Positions 1 through 9,084 of a stretch of DNA of 49,023 bases are shown in pieces (within the stretch, counting starts at the first letter, position 1; each line of letters begins with the position of its first letter). This DNA comes from an uncultured Candidatus Melainabacteria bacterium (GTDB lineage Bacteria > Cyanobacteriota > Vampirovibrionia > Gastranaerophilales > Gastranaerophilaceae), in the NCBI GenBank assembly GCA_934754425.1, contig CAKVIN010000017.1, forward strand, positions 1-49,023, in the 5' to 3' direction. The position numbers and the translations under genes are program-made. A model generated the notes under the pieces. That model worked only from the letters and a program-made list of their open reading frames with translations, was not told the DNA's origin and searched no databases.

Positions 1-59
1 ACATAACGTCCTTCTTCAACTTGGTATTGTTTACCACCTGTTTCGACTATTGCGTACAT
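1..59 (-). CDS. rplU: 50S ribosomal protein L21, N-terminal part (runs off the window)
   Basis: The first 19 codons on the minus strand read MYAIVETGGKQYQVEEGRY, the typical bacterial L21 N-terminus. L21 is a structural protein of the large ribosomal subunit that binds 23S rRNA. The ATG at 59 is preceded by an AAAGGAAA Shine-Dalgarno at about 8 nt. The rest of the gene lies outside the window; rpmA (L27) usually follows it but cannot be seen here. Confidence 0.93.
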   Translation of the reverse strand, partial: MYAIVETGGKQYQVEEGRY

Positions 60-148
60 TGTATTTCCTTTCTTTTTGAGGAATCGTAGAACAGAATTTC
101 TGTCCATTTAAACACGATTAACCTATCTATACACTATTTATATTACTA

Positions 149-178
149 TTTGTAACACAATATTCACAATACTGTCAA
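149..178 (-). promoter_or_regulatory. Probable sigma-70 promoter of rplU
   Basis: On the minus strand, a perfect -35 TTGACA (173-178) is followed after 18 bp by TACAAA (149-154), a 4/6 match to the -10 consensus. It would give a leader of about 80-90 nt before rplU. The leader contains the small palindrome ACAGAATTTCTGT (91-103), which could form a hairpin. The assignment rests on motif match and position only. Confidence 0.5.
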
Positions 179-229
179 CATGGCAACTTCAAATTTGTTA
201 ACAAATCAAGCCTTTAATGTAATTTTTAT

Positions 230-1768
230 TTATAAAATATTGACAAAATCTTCTGCGGAAAAGTTTTTACCCGTTAATTGTTTAATCAAATCATATTCTT
301 CAACAGAAGCACCACAAGAAAAAATATTTTCATCCATAAATTTGGCACTTTGCTCATTTTCAGTAATATTACCCAATACAGATTTTAAATAATTATAAAT
401 CTGAACTTTCATAAGATTTGCTCTGAAATAATTTTGGTAATAAGCCGGATGAGAAAGATAATGCGGTATTGTAGCCCATTCGTTATCAGGTTCACAATCT
501 CTATTCAAATATTTTTTACTTAATTTTTGCCACAATTCAGCCGCATTTTGTTCCGGATTATTATACAATTCACGTTCAAAATCAATGATTAACAAACTTT
601 TTGCTACAAAAGAAGCTTCGTCTTCTTTATGTGTTTCTTTAAATTTTTCAAAAACATCACTCGGTAAGATATTTGTAAGAACATTTTCTGTTTTAATAAT
701 ATCGCCCATCATCATTGCTATAGCTTCTGTTACAGCCGGAGAAGAAGCTCGCTTATCCAAAAACGGAAGTTCTGTTGATATACCTAAATCATACACGCAA
801 TGCCCCATTTCATGGTTCAATGTATCAAGGCTTACAACATTATTCATAAGATTTGCAAGAATTCTGGAATCTTTTCCGGCTTCTACACCAAAGCAAAATC
901 CGTGTGTATTCTTGCCTTTACGTGGAAATAAATCCAATGTTAAACGCTTATCAGCTATCATTTTTTCTACATCATAGCCCATATTGTTATACGTTTTTTT
1001 CGAAATTTCAACAATATCTTTATCTTTTAATATATCATTAACGGCTTTTTCCGGATTGGAATCCAGAAGAAGTCCATAATGAAAAGGTTTAAGTTCTTCT
1101 ACTCCAAAAAATTCTTTAAGTTCTTTTTGTTTCTTTTCAAGGATATTTTTGATTTTATCGTTGGATTTTGAATAAACTTCCTCTATTAAATTTTGCAAAA
1201 ATTCAAAATCAACATCGTATTCTTCACTGAGCTTGTATTCAAAATAGGTTTTAAATCCTTTTTTATTAGCATAAGAATTACGCATTTTTATGAATTCAAT
1301 TAAATCATTTGCAATCAAATCTCCGCCTTTAATCTTTGCCTCATAAGCTTTTCGTCTGATTTCAGGATTGGTTTCTGTTTGAATGATTTTAAAAATCTCG
1401 GTTTTAGTTACTTCCTTACCGTTAATTTTTGGAATATAAGAATTAAATTTTTGAGCAATTTCATTTTCTTTTTTTCTTAAAGCTTTCAATTCTTCGCCCG
1501 TATTTAACTCCTCATCAAACTCTTTTAACAAGTCTTTAAGTTGTTTACGTTCGTGCTTATCAAGTGAATTTTTATCAATTGAGAGAAAGTTTTTGTACAT
1601 TTCTTCATTTCTAAAAAATTTTGAATATTTGTCTTGTATTTCTTCATAATTTTTTAGATTTTCCGGAGTAGAATTTGTATAAAAATCCCAACACGATTTT
1701 TCAAGATTAATAGATATTTTTTCCAATTCTTCACAAAATTCATCTCTAAGTTTGATAAATTCATTCAT
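230..1768 (-). CDS. Zinc metallopeptidase of the M2/M3 (ACE/oligopeptidase-like) clan
   Basis: A 512-residue, mostly helical protein. The gluzincin motif HEMGH is followed about 24 residues later by EAIAMMMGD, supplying the third zinc ligand (Glu) as in angiotensin-converting-enzyme-like M2 peptidases (HEMGH...EAIGD); M3 oligopeptidases usually have HEFGH. No signal peptide is visible, so a cytoplasmic oligopeptidase or dipeptidyl carboxypeptidase role is likely. The start is supported by an AGAGAGGTG Shine-Dalgarno. The gene lies in tandem upstream of rplU, separated by 170 bp that contain a promoter, so the two are probably transcribed separately. Peptidase activity is secure from the motif; M2 versus M3 assignment is less so. 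Confidence 0.82.
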   Translation of the reverse strand: MNEFIKLRDEFCEELEKISINLEKSCWDFYTNSTPENLKNYEEIQDKYSKFFRNEEMYKNFLSIDKNSLDKHERKQLKDLLKEFDEELNTGEELKALRKKENEIAQKFNSYIPKINGKEVTKTEIFKIIQTETNPEIRRKAYEAKIKGGDLIANDLIEFIKMRNSYANKKGFKTYFEYKLSEEYDVDFEFLQNLIEEVYSKSNDKIKNILEKKQKELKEFFGVEELKPFHYGLLLDSNPEKAVNDILKDKDIVEISKKTYNNMGYDVEKMIADKRLTLDLFPRKGKNTHGFCFGVEAGKDSRILANLMNNVVSLDTLNHEMGHCVYDLGISTELPFLDKRASSPAVTEAIAMMMGDIIKTENVLTNILPSDVFEKFKETHKEDEASFVAKSLLIIDFERELYNNPEQNAAELWQKLSKKYLNRDCEPDNEWATIPHYLSHPAYYQNYFRANLMKVQIYNYLKSVLGNITENEQSAKFMDENIFSCGASVEEYDLIKQLTGKNFSAEDFVNIL

Positions 1769-1865
1769 AAAGCACCTCTCTTTTTCTTGTTGTTCAAATT
1801 ATATCATATTATTTCAATATTTTGCTGTATAATATTCTTATCTTCTTCGCTTTATGTGGGAGATG

Positions 1866-1962
1866 TTACGCACGTAGGAAAGAAACAAGATTGTTTTGTT
1901 TCTCCCTCGCCCCTTGTGGGAGAGGGAAACTAAAGTGGTTTAGTAACTTTCCTACGTGTGTA
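1866..1962. repeat. Nested palindromic element (97 bp) upstream of the dCMP deaminase gene
   Basis: The arms TACGCACGTAGGAAAG (ending 1882) and CTTTCCTACGTGTGTA (1947-1962) form a near-perfect 16-bp stem. Inside are further inverted repeats: AGAAACAA/TTGTTTCT, GTTTCTCCCTC/GAGAGGGAAAC (10 of 11 pairs counting one G-T) and ACTAAA/TTTAGT. The first two share bases and so compete. Together they fold as a cloverleaf-like cruciform. This looks like a short interspersed palindromic repeat or MITE-like unit. It contains no coding potential and is the most G+C-rich piece in this area. No second copy was seen in the window. Confidence 0.7.
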
Positions 1963-1994
1963 GCATGAGTGGTAAGAAAATGGAGGTATCGGAT

Positions 1995-2444
1995 ATGAGT
2001 ATCAAATCTTGGACAGATTATTTTTTAGACATGGCAAAAACTTGTTCTTCACGCTCAAATTGTTTAAGAGCACAAGTTGGCGCAGTTATTGTCGGGGCTG
2101 ATAAAAAAATTAAAGCAACAGGATACAACGGCACACCTTCTAAAGTTGAATCTTGTTTTGAACGTGGAGAATGTTATCGTATAAAAAACAATATTCCATC
2201 CGGTACTTGTTACGAAACTTGTCGCTCCATCCACGCTGAACAAAACGCAATCATTCAAGCAGGTCAAGACAGATGCATGGGTTCGACTATGTATATTTAC
2301 GGACATAATTTCATCTGTATATTATGCAAAAGATTTATTGTGCAATCAGGAATTGTTGACGTTTATCTCAAAAAAGACGAAAACGCACCAATCGTTCACG
2401 TTTCTGTAGACGACATCAGAAAAGAACTGGAAGAACAACAATAA
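1995..2444 (+). CDS. dCMP deaminase / ComEB-like zinc cytidylate deaminase
   Basis: A 149-residue cytidine/deoxycytidylate deaminase-family protein that hydrolyses dCMP to dUMP for dTTP synthesis. The zinc site is visible as HAEQNAI (about residues 80-86; His ligand and catalytic Glu) and a downstream CILC pair replacing the usual PCxxC. The N-terminal SWTDYFLDMAKTCSSRSNC..AQVGAVIV stretch is typical of ComEB-type enzymes. An in-frame ATG exists at 1956, but it lies inside the palindromic repeat. The start at 1995 is preferred because it follows GGAGG at 1982-1986 with 8-nt spacing. The next gene (cheA) converges on it. Confidence 0.9.
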   Translation: MSIKSWTDYFLDMAKTCSSRSNCLRAQVGAVIVGADKKIKATGYNGTPSKVESCFERGECYRIKNNIPSGTCYETCRSIHAEQNAIIQAGQDRCMGSTMYIYGHNFICILCKRFIVQSGIVDVYLKKDENAPIVHVSVDDIRKELEEQQ

Positions 2445-2491
2445 TATAATTCCAAAATATTACCTATAAAATTTATCGCTCTCCAATTAAA

Positions 2492-5449
2492 TTAATTATG
2501 ATACTGAGTTAAAATCTTTTTAACTTGCAAAGCCAATTCATCCTGATTAAAATTATCTTTTGAAATATAGTAATCTATATTCATTTTTCCTAATCTTGAT
2601 TTTGCGGTTCTTTCCGCCAAAGAACTCATAACGATAATCGGAATATCCGCATACATTTCATCATTTCTTAAGCGTTCTATAAATTCATATCCATCGAGTT
2701 TAGGCATTGTCAAATCAGTTATAATTAAATCATAATGACTTGATTTTAATCTCGATAAAGCTTCATGCGCATCCAAAACTGCATCTACCATATAACCGAT
2801 ATTCAATAAAATATTTTTTACCATAGTCCTTGTCGTTATAGAATCATCTACAACCAATATTCTTTTATAAGAAAGAATATCAACAGGCAAAAGTTTTTGA
2901 TTATTTGCAGAAGTCACCGCTTTATTAAAATCAAAATGCATTATATCTTGCATGTTCAAGATTAAACACAGTTCACCGGACGCAAGGTTTGTAATACCGG
3001 AAATGTTTTTAACTTTATATAGAGGCGGCGATAATTTTTTCTGCAAAATATCTTGATCACCTAATAACTTATCAACAACCAAACCTACCGTTTTGTCATC
3101 AGCTTCTACAATAAGTATCGTTTCTTTTTCACCTCTTGGAACAGGTTCTAAATCTAATATATCGGACAAATAATATAACGGTATCAAATTGTTATTATAC
3201 ATAATTGTACGTGTTCCGTTATTTGTCTTAATTTCATCCTGTTTTTTCAATATAAATGTTGTGATTACTTGAATAGGTATAGCAAAAGATTGTCCTGATA
3301 TTTGAACCAAGAAAACTCTCAAAGTTGTCAATGTCACCGGAATTTCTATACGCACACAGCTACCCTTACCAAATTCTGAAATTACCTTAACTTTTCCATT
3401 CAATTGAGATATTTTCGTTTTAACAACATCAAGCCCAATTCCTCTACCTGAAATACTTGTAATAGAATCTCCCGTAGTAAATCCGGGCCAGAAAATGATA
3501 TTCATAATTGCTTCATCAGTCATACTATCAATATCATCCTGTGTTAAGAAACCTCTTGAAACCGCTCTGTCTTTAATTTTCTGAAGATTAAAACCTTGTC
3601 CATCATCCAAAACTTCAATAATAACCTTGTTATCATCTTGTTTTGCAGAAAGAACAATTTTCCCTACAGGGCATTTACCGTTTGCAATTCTTTCTTCCTT
3701 TGTTTCAATACCATGATCAATCGCATTACGAAGAATATGAATTAAAGGCGTCTTTATTTCTTCAATAATTTTTTTATCGGCACAGGTATCCTTACCTTCA
3801 ATTTCAAAATCAATATCCTTGCCTTTTTCGGTTGCAATATCTCTAACCATACGTGAAAAAGAGTTAAAAACTGTTGAAATCGGCATTACACGAATATTTT
3901 TTACCATAGATTCCATTTCATCTATGATTAAACGCATTTTCATATCATCTTCTTTAGAAGCTCGATAAAGTGAGTTTAAATCGTAAATAGTTCTGGAAAC
4001 ATTCTGCGTAATATCTAGCAACAAAGAAAATACCTGCTTTACAAAAACACCGGTATATTGCTCACTGTTTCCAGACTGTAAATATTTGCGATTATAATAT
4101 CTCAAATAATTTGATGTTTTCAACAAATCTTTTTGACATATTTCATTTGCATTTTTTATAGAATCAATTTTTTCAAGATTTTTTTCTGTTTTAATCTTAG
4201 TAATAATTAATTCGCCCAATTGATTAACTAATAAATCAAGCTTTTGCGCATTAACATGAAGGGTTTTAATCTCCGTAGAATTTGTTGACTTACCGGTAGA
4301 AGCAGTTTGAGTAGAAAGTGTCTTTATTTCACTAACTCCTGAATCTTTTTTATAATTCAATTCAAGAAGTTGTTTCATAATTTCTAATTGCTGTAAAATC
4401 AATTCGCTATCAATACTTTCGTTTGGAGAAGCACAATATTCTACAGCACTTTTCAGCGTTAATACCATTTGCTCTTCCAACTGAACCGAATTGTCAGATA
4501 TGAAGTCCAAAATCTCAATAATTATCGCAATCAATTCAAGAATATTCTGGTCGTCAACACTTTCTTTTAAGTGCAAAATATCCTCTTTAATTTCTTTCGC
4601 ATGAATACTGCTTCCTTGAAGCATTGATATTTTTTCTGCTATATCAAAAAATGTTGTACCACTTTCTTCTGTTTCAATACAAGACGTGGTAAACTTTGCC
4701 GCTGCAGAACTCAATTCATTTCTAAGCTCCAAAATCTCACTAATAGTCAGTGTATTTGTCGCATTCATGACAAATTCAATTTTTGTCAGTATATTTTCTA
4801 ACGAAGTTTTAACCTCATAAAGATTGGAATCCTTAAAAAACTCGTAAATTTTTTGTACTTCCTCTTTCAAAAGAATAGTATCTTGTGACTCTTCTTCCGG
4901 TACAATGCTATCAATAATTTCAAAACAATTATTAAAAGATGCATTAATCTCTACTTGATGCTCAGACAAAGACGAATTATCCAAATTTTCTGCATTATCA
5001 GTATTTATAATTGCTTCATTCTCTCTAAACTTTTGCTCATTTATCTCTGTTTCAAAAATATATTCAAGATTAGAAATTGTCGCAGTAAAAGCATCATCAA
5101 TAATTTCACGTTCATTTTTTATAGACTCTTGCAAATATTTTGCCGCTATACCTAGAGTTCTTGCCATTACATCAATGATTTCTTTAGTTAATAAAAATTT
5201 ACCATTGTTTACAGCATCAAAAATATCTTCCATTTTGTGAAAAATACTTTGAATATTATTAAACCCCACCATCCTCACAGCACCTTTTATGCTGTGCAAA
5301 TCTCTATATGTTGAAAATATTACATCTTTATTAGCAGGAGTAGTATCTAACGTATCAAAATCATTAAATAAGCGGTCAAGTATTTCTTCCGTTTCGGTTT
5401 GGAAGATTGAAAAAAGTTCTTTATTATTGTCATTACCGGAAAAATCCAC
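2492..5449 (-). CDS. CheA-type hybrid histidine kinase with C-terminal receiver (WspE/FrzE-like)
   Basis: 985 residues. The N-terminal HPt domain carries the phospho-accepting His in LHSIKG (His52). A long variable linker follows, then a dimerisation region, a HATPase domain with N box (LRNAIDHGIE), G1 (DDGQGF) and G2 (GRGIGLD), a CheW-like domain (LTTLRVFLVQISG) and a C-terminal receiver (ILVVDDS; phospho-Asp in TDLTMPKLDGYEF). It would autophosphorylate under control of the MCP and pass phosphate to its own REC and to partner response regulators such as the neighbouring REC-GGDEF protein. The start is GTG with an AAAGG Shine-Dalgarno. The MCP gene lies 15 bp upstream on the same strand. A CheA-REC hybrid is the WspE/FrzE/ChpA architecture, unlike classical CheA. 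Confidence 0.9.
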   Translation of the reverse strand: MDFSGNDNNKELFSIFQTETEEILDRLFNDFDTLDTTPANKDVIFSTYRDLHSIKGAVRMVGFNNIQSIFHKMEDIFDAVNNGKFLLTKEIIDVMARTLGIAAKYLQESIKNEREIIDDAFTATISNLEYIFETEINEQKFRENEAIINTDNAENLDNSSLSEHQVEINASFNNCFEIIDSIVPEEESQDTILLKEEVQKIYEFFKDSNLYEVKTSLENILTKIEFVMNATNTLTISEILELRNELSSAAAKFTTSCIETEESGTTFFDIAEKISMLQGSSIHAKEIKEDILHLKESVDDQNILELIAIIIEILDFISDNSVQLEEQMVLTLKSAVEYCASPNESIDSELILQQLEIMKQLLELNYKKDSGVSEIKTLSTQTASTGKSTNSTEIKTLHVNAQKLDLLVNQLGELIITKIKTEKNLEKIDSIKNANEICQKDLLKTSNYLRYYNRKYLQSGNSEQYTGVFVKQVFSLLLDITQNVSRTIYDLNSLYRASKEDDMKMRLIIDEMESMVKNIRVMPISTVFNSFSRMVRDIATEKGKDIDFEIEGKDTCADKKIIEEIKTPLIHILRNAIDHGIETKEERIANGKCPVGKIVLSAKQDDNKVIIEVLDDGQGFNLQKIKDRAVSRGFLTQDDIDSMTDEAIMNIIFWPGFTTGDSITSISGRGIGLDVVKTKISQLNGKVKVISEFGKGSCVRIEIPVTLTTLRVFLVQISGQSFAIPIQVITTFILKKQDEIKTNNGTRTIMYNNNLIPLYYLSDILDLEPVPRGEKETILIVEADDKTVGLVVDKLLGDQDILQKKLSPPLYKVKNISGITNLASGELCLILNMQDIMHFDFNKAVTSANNQKLLPVDILSYKRILVVDDSITTRTMVKNILLNIGYMVDAVLDAHEALSRLKSSHYDLIITDLTMPKLDGYEFIERLRNDEMYADIPIIVMSSLAERTAKSRLGKMNIDYYISKDNFNQDELALQVKKILTQYHN

Positions 5450-5464
5450 TTGAATACCTTTCTA

Positions 5465-6511
5465 TTAATTATCTATTGTTGAATTTTTCATTTCGTTAGA
5501 AAGTGAGTTTAACTTCGCAATTTTTTCTGTATTTGTTTGCATAGTTTGTTCAAGTGTTTTAGCTATCGCAGAATTTTCTTCATCCAAAGAGTTTAAACGC
5601 TCTATTATTTCATTCTGCTTTTTAGCATTTTGATTAAGAACTTCTAAAGAATCTAGAATTTCAGATATTAAGTTTAATAAAGTTTCTGAATTAGAAGAAA
5701 CAACATTGATATCTTTTACTACGGATTCAATTTCTTTTGAACCTTCTTCTGTAGCCATTACTGTAGAATTTGTCGTACACTGAATATTGCTTGTAAGAGA
5801 AGATATTTTTGTAATTGCTTGTTTAGATTCATCAGCAAGTTTTCTAATTTCACCTGCAACAACAGCAAAACCTTTACCGTGTTCACCTGCTCTTGCCGCT
5901 TCTACTGCAGCATTAAGAGCAAGCATGTTTGTCTGTTCTGCTATATCATCAACTACACTAATTGTGCTTCCAATTTGTTGTGAATGTTCAGATAATTCAA
6001 GAATAAGTTCTGCAATCATCTGGATTTTTTGTCTTAAAACTAACATTTTATCTGCATTAGAAGAGATAGACTCGTGTTCTTTTTGAGAAAAATTGATAGA
6101 TTGATTTACTTGTTTTTCAGCATTTTTCGTTGTTGAATAACAATCTTCAGATAACACTTTTAATTTTTCTACCAGAGATGATATAGTTTTTGCATTTCCA
6201 GTCAAATTTTCAAATACACGTTTTTGAGAATTTACTACTTCTAAAAACTCGGCAGTTGTTTCTTGTATTGATTCAGAATGAAACACTACTGATTGGCGCA
6301 ATGCTCTTTGTAACCATTGTTTTGTTATTATATGTTCAGCCAAAAATAAAATCACGATTACAGCTAAAAACACAAAAGTATCATACGGCTGCAAACTATT
6401 GAGTTTAGCAAACATGATAAACAATACACAAATGATGAAAAATATTACCAAATCTATGATACATTTTATGTTGAACTTTTGTTTAAGTCCGAAATTAACT
6501 TCATTACGCAC
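5465..6511 (-). CDS. Methyl-accepting chemotaxis protein without a periplasmic sensor domain
   Basis: 348 residues. Two membrane spans (about 17-35 and 46-64) are joined by only about ten residues, so there is no ligand-binding domain. A cytoplasmic coiled-coil signalling domain follows. The highly conserved hairpin tip is clear (EQTNMLALNAAVEAARAGEHGKGFAVVAGEIR, in pieces about residues 194-225). The start is GTG, with GGAGAGAAG upstream. Likely input could be membrane state, an accessory protein or self-clustering, as reported for WspA-type receptors. It is the obvious partner of the downstream CheA hybrid. No cheR or cheB methylation genes are in the window. Confidence 0.9.
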   Translation of the reverse strand: MRNEVNFGLKQKFNIKCIIDLVIFFIICVLFIMFAKLNSLQPYDTFVFLAVIVILFLAEHIITKQWLQRALRQSVVFHSESIQETTAEFLEVVNSQKRVFENLTGNAKTISSLVEKLKVLSEDCYSTTKNAEKQVNQSINFSQKEHESISSNADKMLVLRQKIQMIAELILELSEHSQQIGSTISVVDDIAEQTNMLALNAAVEAARAGEHGKGFAVVAGEIRKLADESKQAITKISSLTSNIQCTTNSTVMATEEGSKEIESVVKDINVVSSNSETLLNLISEILDSLEVLNQNAKKQNEIIERLNSLDEENSAIAKTLEQTMQTNTEKIAKLNSLSNEMKNSTIDN

Positions 6512-6578
6512 TTCTTCTCTCCTATAGTTTTTTTAGATATTTTATTATATAATTATTTTATACTAAAATAGTGAAAAT

Positions 6579-6587
6579 TGGAATAAT
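6579..6587 (+). promoter_or_regulatory. Extended -10 promoter placing the DGC gene on a leaderless mRNA
   Basis: TGGAATAAT (TGn plus -10 AATAAT at 6582-6587) ends 8 nt before the ATG at 6596. No Shine-Dalgarno precedes that ATG. A start of transcription 6-8 nt after the -10 would fall on or next to the A of the ATG. Confidence 0.45.
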
Positions 6588-6595
6588 GTAAATAT

Positions 6596-8047
6596 ATGAC
6601 AGCGAAGATTTTATTGGTAGAAGACAGCGATACTCAATTAAAGTTTTTAAGAGATGGGCTTGTAGAAAATGGGTTTGAAGTAGAAACCGCAACTAACGGT
6701 GCAGAAGCATACAAAAAGCTTTTTGATTGCGTACCTGATATAGTGGTATCAGATATTATGATGCCTGTAATTGACGGTTATCAACTTTGTAGAATGATTA
6801 AAAATGTTGATGAAATAAAAAAGATTCCTGTCATTTTGTTAACAATACTAGACAAAAAAATCGACAATTTTTGGGGCAAAAAAGCCGGAGCGCAATTATT
6901 TCTTTCAAAATCAATAGACATGAAAGAATTAGTGCGTAATATAAATACCACTCTAAGACGTTATCCGGTCAGTCAAGAATATAAACTGGCTTTGACTTCC
7001 ATTGCCAATACAGAATCTGCACAAACAAGACTTAATTCAATTTTAAATGATTTACTTCTCAAATCTGTTTTTGCAAATGAATTTCGTAATTTAAGTGACT
7101 TTTTAAATTATGAAAGAATACTGGTAGAAAAATTATTCAACTTAATGAGTTCTTTTGTAGAATATAGTGTTGCAGGCATATATTTTGCCTCTCCGGATGA
7201 TTTCGCCGAAAATATACTATACATAGATACTTTAGGCAGAAATTTATCAAAAAGTTTGCTTTCCGATATCCAATACGATTTTTTCAGGAAAATGGAAGAG
7301 CAAAAGTCTATTAAAGACAACAAATTTGAAGTTGTCAGAATGCTACTCGGCAAAGAACTTGATTACAAATTTACGGATTTGAATTCAAAAATCATAATTC
7401 CATTGATTTTTGACAGAAAACTTATTGGCGGAATTTGTTTCTACACAAGACAAGATATAGATTACGCTTCATTCAGATATTTTGATATTATGATTAGCGA
7501 ATTGCTTGCAATATTCAAAATGAAATATCAATATACAGAAAAAGAATTTATGTCAGTTTTAGACGGGCTTACGGGATTATACAATCGACGTCAGTTTGAA
7601 ATCGGCTTAGAACAAGAATTTAACCGTACAAAAAGACACCCTTCTGATTTCAGCTTAGCAATACTTGATATAGATTTCTTCAAAAAAGTTAATGACACAT
7701 ACGGGCACCAATATGGTGACTACGTTCTTAAAACAGTTGCTGATTTAATGAAATCCGCATTCAGAAAAACTGATTTATTGTATCGTTATGGCGGAGAAGA
7801 GCTTATTATGATTATGCCGGAAACCAATTTAGAAGGTGCAATCATTCCTGTTCAACGCTTAAGACGTTCTGTTGAAGAATACGACTTTGATTATAACGGA
7901 GTTAAGGCTAAAGTTACGGTAAGTATCGGATTGACAATGAATTATCAAGACTTAAATTCTCCTGCCGAAATTTTGAAAACTGCAGATGAAGCTCTATACA
8001 AAGCAAAGGAATCTGGAAGAAACAGGGTGATATTACATGAACAATAA
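6596..8047 (+). CDS. Response-regulator diguanylate cyclase (REC - GAF-like - GGDEF)
   Basis: 483 residues. The N-terminal receiver (ILLVEDS; phospho-Asp in VSDIMMPVIDGYQ) is followed by a middle region of about 150 residues of GAF-like character and a GGDEF domain with an intact GGEEL active site. An RxxD inhibitory site (RKTD) sits five residues before GGEEL, so product inhibition by c-di-GMP is expected. It makes c-di-GMP from two GTP when activated, as WspR and PleD do. It is divergent from the MCP/CheA pair and overlaps the following CheW gene by 11 bp, making it the most likely output of the chemosensory array. Confidence 0.92.
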   Translation: MTAKILLVEDSDTQLKFLRDGLVENGFEVETATNGAEAYKKLFDCVPDIVVSDIMMPVIDGYQLCRMIKNVDEIKKIPVILLTILDKKIDNFWGKKAGAQLFLSKSIDMKELVRNINTTLRRYPVSQEYKLALTSIANTESAQTRLNSILNDLLLKSVFANEFRNLSDFLNYERILVEKLFNLMSSFVEYSVAGIYFASPDDFAENILYIDTLGRNLSKSLLSDIQYDFFRKMEEQKSIKDNKFEVVRMLLGKELDYKFTDLNSKIIIPLIFDRKLIGGICFYTRQDIDYASFRYFDIMISELLAIFKMKYQYTEKEFMSVLDGLTGLYNRRQFEIGLEQEFNRTKRHPSDFSLAILDIDFFKKVNDTYGHQYGDYVLKTVADLMKSAFRKTDLLYRYGGEELIMIMPETNLEGAIIPVQRLRRSVEEYDFDYNGVKAKVTVSIGLTMNYQDLNSPAEILKTADEALYKAKESGRNRVILHEQ

Positions 8048-9035
8048 TTATCTTGAACAAAAGAAAAATACTCATTTGTATTTTAGCGTAGGTGGAAACA
8101 AATACGCTATTAATTCTGATAATGTTCTTGAAATAATGAAATTGCCACAATTAGATTACCCGCAAAAATTACCAAATAATATTGTTGGCTTGTTAAAATA
8201 CAATAATTTTGTAATAAATGTAGTCGATATCAGATTTTATTTAAACATGAATGTTCAACCATACACTATCAATAATGAGTTATTGATAATAAAAACTGAC
8301 GAAGTAATTTTTGGTATCATTACAGACAAAGTTTTGGGAATTTTAACATTTGATGCTTCTAATGTTGACGCAATTCCGTTTGCTGATAGCAAAACTATAA
8401 TAGAAGCGTTATATAAATTAAACCAAGAAACTATATTTATAATAAACATTTATGCAATCGAAAATTTATTAAAACAACACGATACTGATTATAAGCCAGT
8501 AAATATTCCTGCATTATTACCACAAGATGAAACATCAAAAGAAATAATGCATAAAAGGACACGTGCAATTGCGGATAAATCAAGACTAAAATTAGCTTCC
8601 GGCGAATTACACGCAAAAAATAAATATATATCTTTTAACCTAAATGATGACTCTTATTGCATTGAATTAAGCTTTGTAAAAGAAGTTCTAAAAGATACTT
8701 CAATCACGCACGTTCCCGGCACACCTGATTTTATAGAAGGTATTATGAATTTAAGGGGAGATTATATTACCGTTTTAAATCTGAAAAAATTCTTAAATTT
8801 ACCGGCAGCAAAACAGTTAGACAAAAAACCGGTAGTTATAATAAAGTGTAATGAATTAAAACTTGCACTATTAATTGACAAAATAAATGAATTATTCGAA
8901 ATTCAAAATGACGAAATTCCTGAAATCAATGACGGTTATTTTATGAATGAATTTATTTATAATCAAATTTTATATACTTCATTAAATATTGATAAAATAA
9001 CTTCTGATAAAAGAATAATCGTTACAGATATGTAG
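8037..9035 (+). CDS. Tandem CheW-domain coupling protein
   Basis: 332 residues consisting of two CheW-like SH3 folds. The first (about residues 12-145) begins YFSVGGNKYAINSDNVLEIM. The second (about 190-330) begins ISFNLNDDSYCIELSFVKEV and includes the typical VPGTPDFIEGIMNLRGDYITVLNLKKF (in part). CheW bridges receptor tips and the CheA P5 domain. A double CheW could link neighbouring receptor clusters or replace separate WspB and WspD. Translation is coupled to the cyclase gene by overlap. Confidence 0.88.
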   Translation: MNNNYLEQKKNTHLYFSVGGNKYAINSDNVLEIMKLPQLDYPQKLPNNIVGLLKYNNFVINVVDIRFYLNMNVQPYTINNELLIIKTDEVIFGIITDKVLGILTFDASNVDAIPFADSKTIIEALYKLNQETIFIINIYAIENLLKQHDTDYKPVNIPALLPQDETSKEIMHKRTRAIADKSRLKLASGELHAKNKYISFNLNDDSYCIELSFVKEVLKDTSITHVPGTPDFIEGIMNLRGDYITVLNLKKFLNLPAAKQLDKKPVVIIKCNELKLALLIDKINELFEIQNDEIPEINDGYFMNEFIYNQILYTSLNIDKITSDKRIIVTDM

Positions 9036-9068
9036 TTTAAATAGTGGATATGTATAATCTTAACATTA

Positions 9069-9077
9069 TGGTAGAAT
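9069..9077 (+). promoter_or_regulatory. Extended -10 promoter for the FimV-like gene (leaderless candidate)
   Basis: TGGTAGAAT (TGn plus TAGAAT at 9072-9077) lies 7 nt before the ATG at 9085, which has no Shine-Dalgarno. A separate TATAAT 15-20 bp further upstream could act as an alternative promoter with a short leader. Confidence 0.4.
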
Positions 9078-9084
9078 ACATTCT

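Noticed and set aside
91..103. ACAGAATTTCTGT palindrome as a LexA-type operator
   Set aside because: It matches neither the Gram-positive (GAAC-N4-GTTC) nor the cyanobacterial LexA pattern and lies in the rplU leader, where a hairpin is as likely.
585..977. Long open frame on the plus strand opposite the metallopeptidase gene
   Set aside because: It is antisense to a well-supported gene with the HEMGH motif, has no Shine-Dalgarno and encodes no recognisable protein.
1956..1994. Upstream in-frame ATG for the dCMP deaminase
   Set aside because: It lies in the right arm of the palindromic repeat and has no ribosome site; the ATG at 1995 has GGAGG at proper spacing and fits family N-termini.
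5787..6086. Plus-strand open frame opposite the MCP gene
   Set aside because: It mirrors the conserved MCP signalling tip in antisense and has no ribosome site.
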